A stretch of DNA of 36,732 bases from assembly GCF_001949145.1 (NCBI RefSeq), contig NW_019091380.1, positions 177,144-213,875 on the forward strand, read 5' to 3'. This stretch comes from Acanthaster planci. Lineage: Eukaryota; Echinodermata; Asteroidea; Valvatida; Acanthasteridae. A program made the translations under genes and the position numbers. Within the stretch, counting starts at the first letter, position 1. Each line of letters starts with the position of its first letter. Shown here piece by piece: positions 30,691-36,732 of this stretch. The notes under the pieces were generated by a model, which worked only from the letters and a program-made list of their open reading frames with translations, searched no databases and was not told the origin of the DNA.

Positions 30691-33600
30691 AGGATGTTTA
30701 CTATTTATCATAGCATACAAACACCTGTTTGTCTATACTGCAGTAAAAAATATATTGACTTTTGTTAAAAAACTGTGGGCAAATGGTGGCATAGCCTAGC
30801 CCCACAACATGGCTCATATATTGGACTAACATGCGTGACCGTATAGTGGCCACATCCCTTATTTCACCACTTACTGTGAAAACCGATCAGACTTACCAAT
30901 AGGTGGCAAAATGATTGACCTGGCGCCTATACCGTCATGTTAGGCTACTTCTGTATGTTGTTTTGATGGTGAAAGTAGCTTGGAGATGAAGACGGCTCTT
31001 AGCATGTGAGTTCAGAATTTATGAGTCCTTTTTTAGTAGTCATCCAACCTCTGCCAAATCCAGGAAGACGTGAAATCTCTAGAAAACTTTTTAAAGTGGA
31101 CAGTATCAGACAATAGCAATAGGTCATAGTAATCCTTTGTGATGCTAAATGAAGTGTTTGTGCAACAAACAAGGGGGCTCTTGTAAGAAAACACTGGGGG
31201 TGTGAATACCCCATACACCCTCTGAATGCTACACCACCAACAAAATCATCCAAAAGGGGTCATTTTAAAAGGCCAATGGATGCAAGATGCCCTGATGATC
31301 AGAATGAAGTGGAAGAAAGTGCACATACAGTGAAACAATGTACAGAAAAACAGTGGTATAGTGAAAATGGCCTCTCAGACCCAAATTGTTGCCTTAAAGA
31401 ATGGAGGAGTCTTTGATTTTAACGAATGAACAAATATTCAGACAATATTGAATGACTGATGGATGCTGACAAAGATGAGAATGGTGATAGACATCACATT
31501 CTAAATGATACACAACTGCTCTTGTCGGTTTTTACATTTGACTCTGTACATGCTGCTGCTCAGATTTGAAGCCGCTCAACAAATCCAGAGATAGGTCAAT
31601 TCCAACTGTTTATTTTTGCTTGTACAAGCCACACCCAACACACATAATCTGCATGTTTACTGGGTGTTCCATTGCAAAAAAGGAACATAGCCGTTATTAA
31701 ATTTCTGTAATGCTTCTGCCTTGAATTTCACTCTGGTAAAAGCTAATTGAATGCAAGCTGAAAGTGCTTGTACATTTGGCTCATGAAAATGGCCACAAGA
31801 ACACGGTCTTGGCAATTGTCTGAAGCAATATTATGGTAATCATCAGATCTGTCATCTTAAAACCATTTATTGCTGATGGCCAGCAGTGCTTTTACCTGCC
31901 AAAATAGAGGTAAGATTTATTTGTCTCTAATCTTACCACAGACGGTTACAGAATGTGAAAACTATTAAGATCCAGTTGGGGCTACAGAGATGTTTTGCTA
32001 GTCTGACAGTGGAGTTTCTGATAACAATCCTTATCATCTTCCATCTTATATCCTAATCATGGCACCAATCCAGTCCATTTCCATGTAGGTTGTTTCTTTG
32101 ACTCGTGTTTTTATATGGCAGAGATATGTCCACTATTCGGGGGCTTTTTGGGGGGCCAAAGTATTACACCGAAAATGAAATTACATTTCGAGCATGTCAT
32201 TGTATGCGTAATCAGTCACAAGTACGAGCAAGCAATTCACGTTTTGATTTTTTTGTGGGGATCATTTTAAATTGCTCAATTTCTATTCAAGTTGGATTTT
32301 ACATCTCTCCACTATGTGCCCACATTTGTGTTGCAATTTGTTGTTACAATTATACAAATATTGCAGAGAGAACTGTGATGAGTGTAAGCCATGTTATCTC
32401 TCTCTCCCTGCGTAATTCATGCGGTTGATTCATGTACACAATTTCATTCACCCCAGTATTCACAGAATCGCCTCACATGTAGTGTATGCATGCAAGCCAT
32501 GTGAACTAGTGTTGTACCTCTGCCTCACTTTCAAGTGGAATCTTTCATTATGTTGAGCAGTAAAGCTTTTTTTTTCTTTGTGAGTCGGTTACACTCCAAA
32601 GATTTGTTCTCATGCAAAAGGACTGCATTTTAATGGGAAGTCATGATGAAATTTTATTGTCACTGCTGGCAAAGATGAGTTTGTTTTGCTGTCGTCCCCC
32701 AGTAAAGGAATTAAATGGTTAGATTTGGGAAGCATTTATATTGCTTGGATACTCGGGTACAGTCATTTGAATATGTGCTGGTACATGTTCATTTGTCTTT
32801 GACAGGCCCATATCATGTACACCTGCTCTGTCTGGCCAGACTCCTCAAGTTTGCTTTATTGCCATAAATGCACTATAAATTTATGTTCATCATTCTTAAA
32901 TAGCATGGTCTGTGTTGATCATTCTCAACAACAGGCCCAGTTTGCCTCTTTGCCCTCACCAAGTCTTATCACATTGTGACCTTATTTGTGTCAATTTATT
33001 TTGGCATTGGTGATCAACTAATGAATGTTTGCAATGTAAAACATTCATTATTTTCAATACAAGACCTGCATAAATCCTGAGTAAATCCCCTTCTGAATAA
33101 ATATGTGCACATCCGCAAAGAAAAGTTCAGAAATTTCATATGATCACAAAAAAAGAATGATCTGCATACTATAGTATCATATTTGTGATTGAGAGGTTCA
33201 ATCATACTGTGCATAGGACAAATACGTGTCATTTAATGACATTTGATTGAAAACCCACAAATAAGATTACAAGGACTTGTTCAGGTGTTGTATTGTTGAA
33301 CCTAACCCTTTTGGACCCTTCAAAATCCACTTAAGAATATTTTAGATTTTTCTTTTCCCACCAGTTTTGGAAAATCCATCCTGGTTTACTTTTTATAGAC
33401 TTACTGTTCCTTAAAATTACAATGAACACACTACTAGGTTTATGTAGAGTACAGTGGAGGGTTCAAGAGGGAATATTCAGTTTCGATCCTGGGTGCACTT
33501 TTGGTACATGGTGGCATTGTTTTAAAACAAAGAAAAGTCAAGTCTCATTTTGACACATACCCTTAACAGAAATGCTTAATTTAGGAAGAAAATATGCTAC

Positions 33601-36600
33601 AGAGTATGCAAAATCATCCATTTTGACACATTGTTTTCTTCCATAGTGTTTGGTGTGAACAACATCAAAATAAGCTCTCATTGCAAATTTGCATTAGTTT
33701 GTAACAAGTACATATACATTGTACATTCAAAATGGTGTCAAGTGTACCCACGGTTGAAGTTTTTCACAGGAGCATTCATAGAACTTTATAAATTGAGAAT
33801 TTTGGGGGGGCTGTAACATTCTTGATGGGTCTTTTTCCAATGTTCAAAGGTTTATAGAGAAAGATACAATTTTCATTAATACTTATCTCATTGCAAAAAC
33901 AAGCTTTTTTTGGGGGGGAGACCTTTCCAAGTGGTGTCTTTTGTTAAGCCTTGCAAGAAAAACATTGTTATTTCATCTGTGTTTCATGAGGGGAGCTAAA
34001 TCACATCCACATTATCTACCAATTTTGTCTTGAAACACAGAGCATTTTTGTTTAGGATGGAAACTATTATCAACTGATTTTTTTTGGGGGGGGGAGCTGT
34101 AGATTAATATCAATAATATTAAGGCATTGGGACTTGCAAAGTGTCAGTTTTAAGCTGTATAGTATAGTCATACATCCAAATTAAAACTTTATGGGATATT
34201 CTGTTTATAGCTGATATTTTTTTGCTTTTCACTAGATGAGTTTTGTCAGAAACTTTTACCTAATCAGCTTCCATTCGATGTACTGTGCATGATATGCAAA
34301 TAATGATTATTTACAAATGCAATGGTAAGAATAATTTCATGAAGTGACAGATGAAATGTTCTATTCTGCAAGGCAAAGCTGAGTGAAATAGAATAATTCA
34401 TCTTTTATTCCATCATCGAATGAAAATATTCTTACTCTTGCAGGTACGTGAAGCATTCAGTATTTGTTTTATACAATACCTGCATAAATCCTCTTCTGTT
34501 AGAACAAATTAACTGTTCTAAGATACTGCTATTTAGTGAAACAGATTCATGTGGGACTATAGTTTCAGGTAATGCTTGACTGAATTAGTTTCCTCTCTCT
34601 TATGGTGAATGAAATATATGAGTGGAAACCAGTCAAGTGAAATGAAGTTCTGTTCAACGGACACCATTGAACAGAACAAATAATTCACTGACATGTGATC
34701 AACAATCCACCTATCAGAAGACGACGATCTATGCAGGCATTGTATAACACCCTGTAAGTTTTTTTTTTTACTGATTTATTTTATTTTGGTTAAATTTTAG
34801 TCTACTTTAAAATTAACAAGCAGAAGCCAAATTCAAAGTGAATTTGTTCTTCGTTGAATGTCAAATATGCCTTGCGAAGAGACAAATTTCATTTTGATTT
34901 TGAAAAAAGTCTTTATGCTGTATTCAAATAACGGAACAACCAAATGAGAGGCAGACACTCTTCAGCTGGTGTTAATGATTTGGAAAGCAGAAGCTAACCT
35001 GAGACCTGCAGTATTTGAATAGAGTGTAGATTTGTTTTTCTTAATTTCTGTTGCCCTATATTAAAAGGTCTCCAAAACAAACTGTTCTGTAAGGTAGGAT
35101 TTTAGCAATTGATGACGGCCCTCATAGAGCAGTGTTACACAGACTTCAAGTATTGGAGCGAACAGCTTCCTTACAAGATGGTGATGACCGTCTTCAAAAA
35201 AGCTTGATGGGATTGTGAGAGAGAGAGAATTAAACCTGAGGTCTCTGATCCTTCTGGGTGATTTGCGGTTTGTTTGAGCAGAAACATCAGTAGAAAGCGA
35301 TGATCCTGGAGGACTTGGGTTCTCGTGGCGACGTCACTGAACTTCGTACAAAGGAGTACTGCGCATCACCAGTAAATACTCCATAAGTAAAGTTGGTACT
35401 TGAAAAGTTGCCACATATATCTCCATCAAGTAATAACAGAATGCTGCAGTGCAAAACATCTTTCCGTCCAGCTGTGAAGAGTGCCTGCTGCAATTCCTTA
35501 CCCTGCCATCTCTCCAGAAACAATTTGAGAACATGCAACAGTTACGTCATTGCTCAAGATTTCATGTCACTGCGGTAACATTTCACAACAGTGATGTCTC
35601 TCCATCTAGTTAGAAGACTGTCACAGTTGATCACAGCTGGAGTCTCCCTTAATCATTAATGCAGTCACATCAAATTGAGACCTGGTCTTATCCAACCAGA
35701 CAAAAACGGAGTAATTTGACATACAATTCATCACAGTGAGGTCTCTCCACCAAGCAGAAAGTCAATAACACTGGTGTCTCAACAGGCGAGAAGTGGAGAC
35801 CTGTGACACTGCAGGTTATCACTACTCCATGACAGTCGTTCAGCCTTGCAGTCATTGAAACCTGTGGCCATGGAGAGCCTTGATGTATTTTATGATATGG
35901 TACCAGCTTTTTCAAAAAGACTCCAGCACTACATTAAGGCCTGGTTTCAGCACCCCTTACAAACTTTCCCCAAACCGGACAGCTTTGGTGCAGCTGATAC
36001 AACAGGCTCGATCTGCATGGTGCTGGTGGTTTTGCAGCCAACATGAAAAGATGAGACATCTTAGACTCTGACCTTGGCGCCTGTGATCGTCTAATCCAGA
36101 CACATGAACATGTCCTAACTGGGTCTGACATGACAGGGCCTCCTTGCCCACTGTTGCAATTGACGGCCACCAACAGGTGTGACGTACCCTATCAACTGCC
36201 GTTTTTTAACACTACACAGCCGGCATACGTTAATAAACAACATGACATCTCCATCCAGTGGAAAAAGTGACTGTGAAAGATCATCACCATGCTAAATCTC
36301 CAATAACAAATGGAGACTTAAGACATTTCGTCAAAGAAACATCACCTCAGGTCTCATCTACTTGCAGCAAATGGCAATCCATTGAAATTTACAACAAAGA
36401 GGTCATGTAACGTTCAGAGCATCACAGTGACTTCTTTGAAATTGTCTTTTCAATCCTTAGATGTGGAGGAAGTCACAACTCTGATGATAACCCACTTGCT
36501 GATATTTGAATTTGGCTGCTTAAATATGGTTTCTTTGGGCGTTTATAGACAGAAGACTTTAATTGGAGAGGTCGTGTGGGTTGTTGTTACTGTAAAAAGG

Positions 36601-36732
36601 TACTGTAGTTGATACATGAAATATGCTGGATCTCTGGAATGGCCTCACATCAGGGTGTCAGTTGGGAACAAGACCTGGCTGGCAGATAAAGCATACATGT
36701 ATCACAACATGGCACCATTCTATATTATTTTA
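30691..36732. other. Long non-coding stretch
   Basis: No open frame here exceeds about 107 codons, and none shows a domain I know. Visible structure is limited to T-runs followed by G-runs (32145, 33800, 33905, 34079), a repeated attttgacacat word near 33550-33630, and loosely recurring gtctctcca words at 35590-36250. It could be intergenic DNA or a large intron. Confidence 0.4.

Noticed and set aside
1-36732. CRISPR arrays, bacterial operons, rRNA or tRNA genes
   Set aside because: None was found. The gene structure and repeats are those of an animal genome.

Overview
This window looks like nuclear DNA from a marine invertebrate animal. The reasons are large AT-rich non-coding stretches, many palindromic TACATG runs, intronless rhodopsin-class receptor genes in a cluster, and decayed animal transposons of several classes (Penelope-like, CR1/jockey-like LINE, tyrosine-recombinase element, piggyBac-like MITE, foldback element). 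An echinoderm, hemichordate or lancelet would fit, but the sequence alone does not settle the phylum.

The left 22 kb holds a plus-strand cluster of paralogous class A GPCR genes. Three are intact single-exon receptors (3877-4869, 12867-13841, 20476-21456). Two are relics: one missing its front half and a second internal block (about 6057-6560), and one cut off inside TM1 (16886-17023). Pieces of the same upstream DNA recur ahead of several copies and also without any receptor (about 7507-7935 and 8446-8695). The cluster therefore grew by tandem segmental duplication followed by deletion and transposon insertion. The receptors keep DRY, the CWxP-like TWxP and both extracellular cysteines, but replace NPxxY with NAVIY or NVVIY. 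They differ at position 3.32 (Asp, Asn, Gln), which suggests different ligands. A chemosensory role is an inference from the cluster architecture, not shown by the sequence.

Mobile DNA lies between and after the receptors: a decayed tyrosine-recombinase element (about 8950-10020), a 364-bp foldback element built from 16-bp sub-repeats (14008-14371), a minus-strand Penelope-like remnant with a GIY-YIG nuclease region (17701-18697), a LINE RT tail (22072-22806), a TTAA-flanked piggyBac-type MITE (23124-23703), smaller inverted-repeat elements, and a repeat family present in opposite orientations at 27409-27835 and 30306-30690.

From about 25.4 kb to the end I find no coding gene I can defend. 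That part is AT-rich non-coding DNA with a 94-bp tandem duplication, one hairpin element, a CpG-richer patch at 28.1-28.7 kb and low-complexity tracts. It may be intronic or intergenic.
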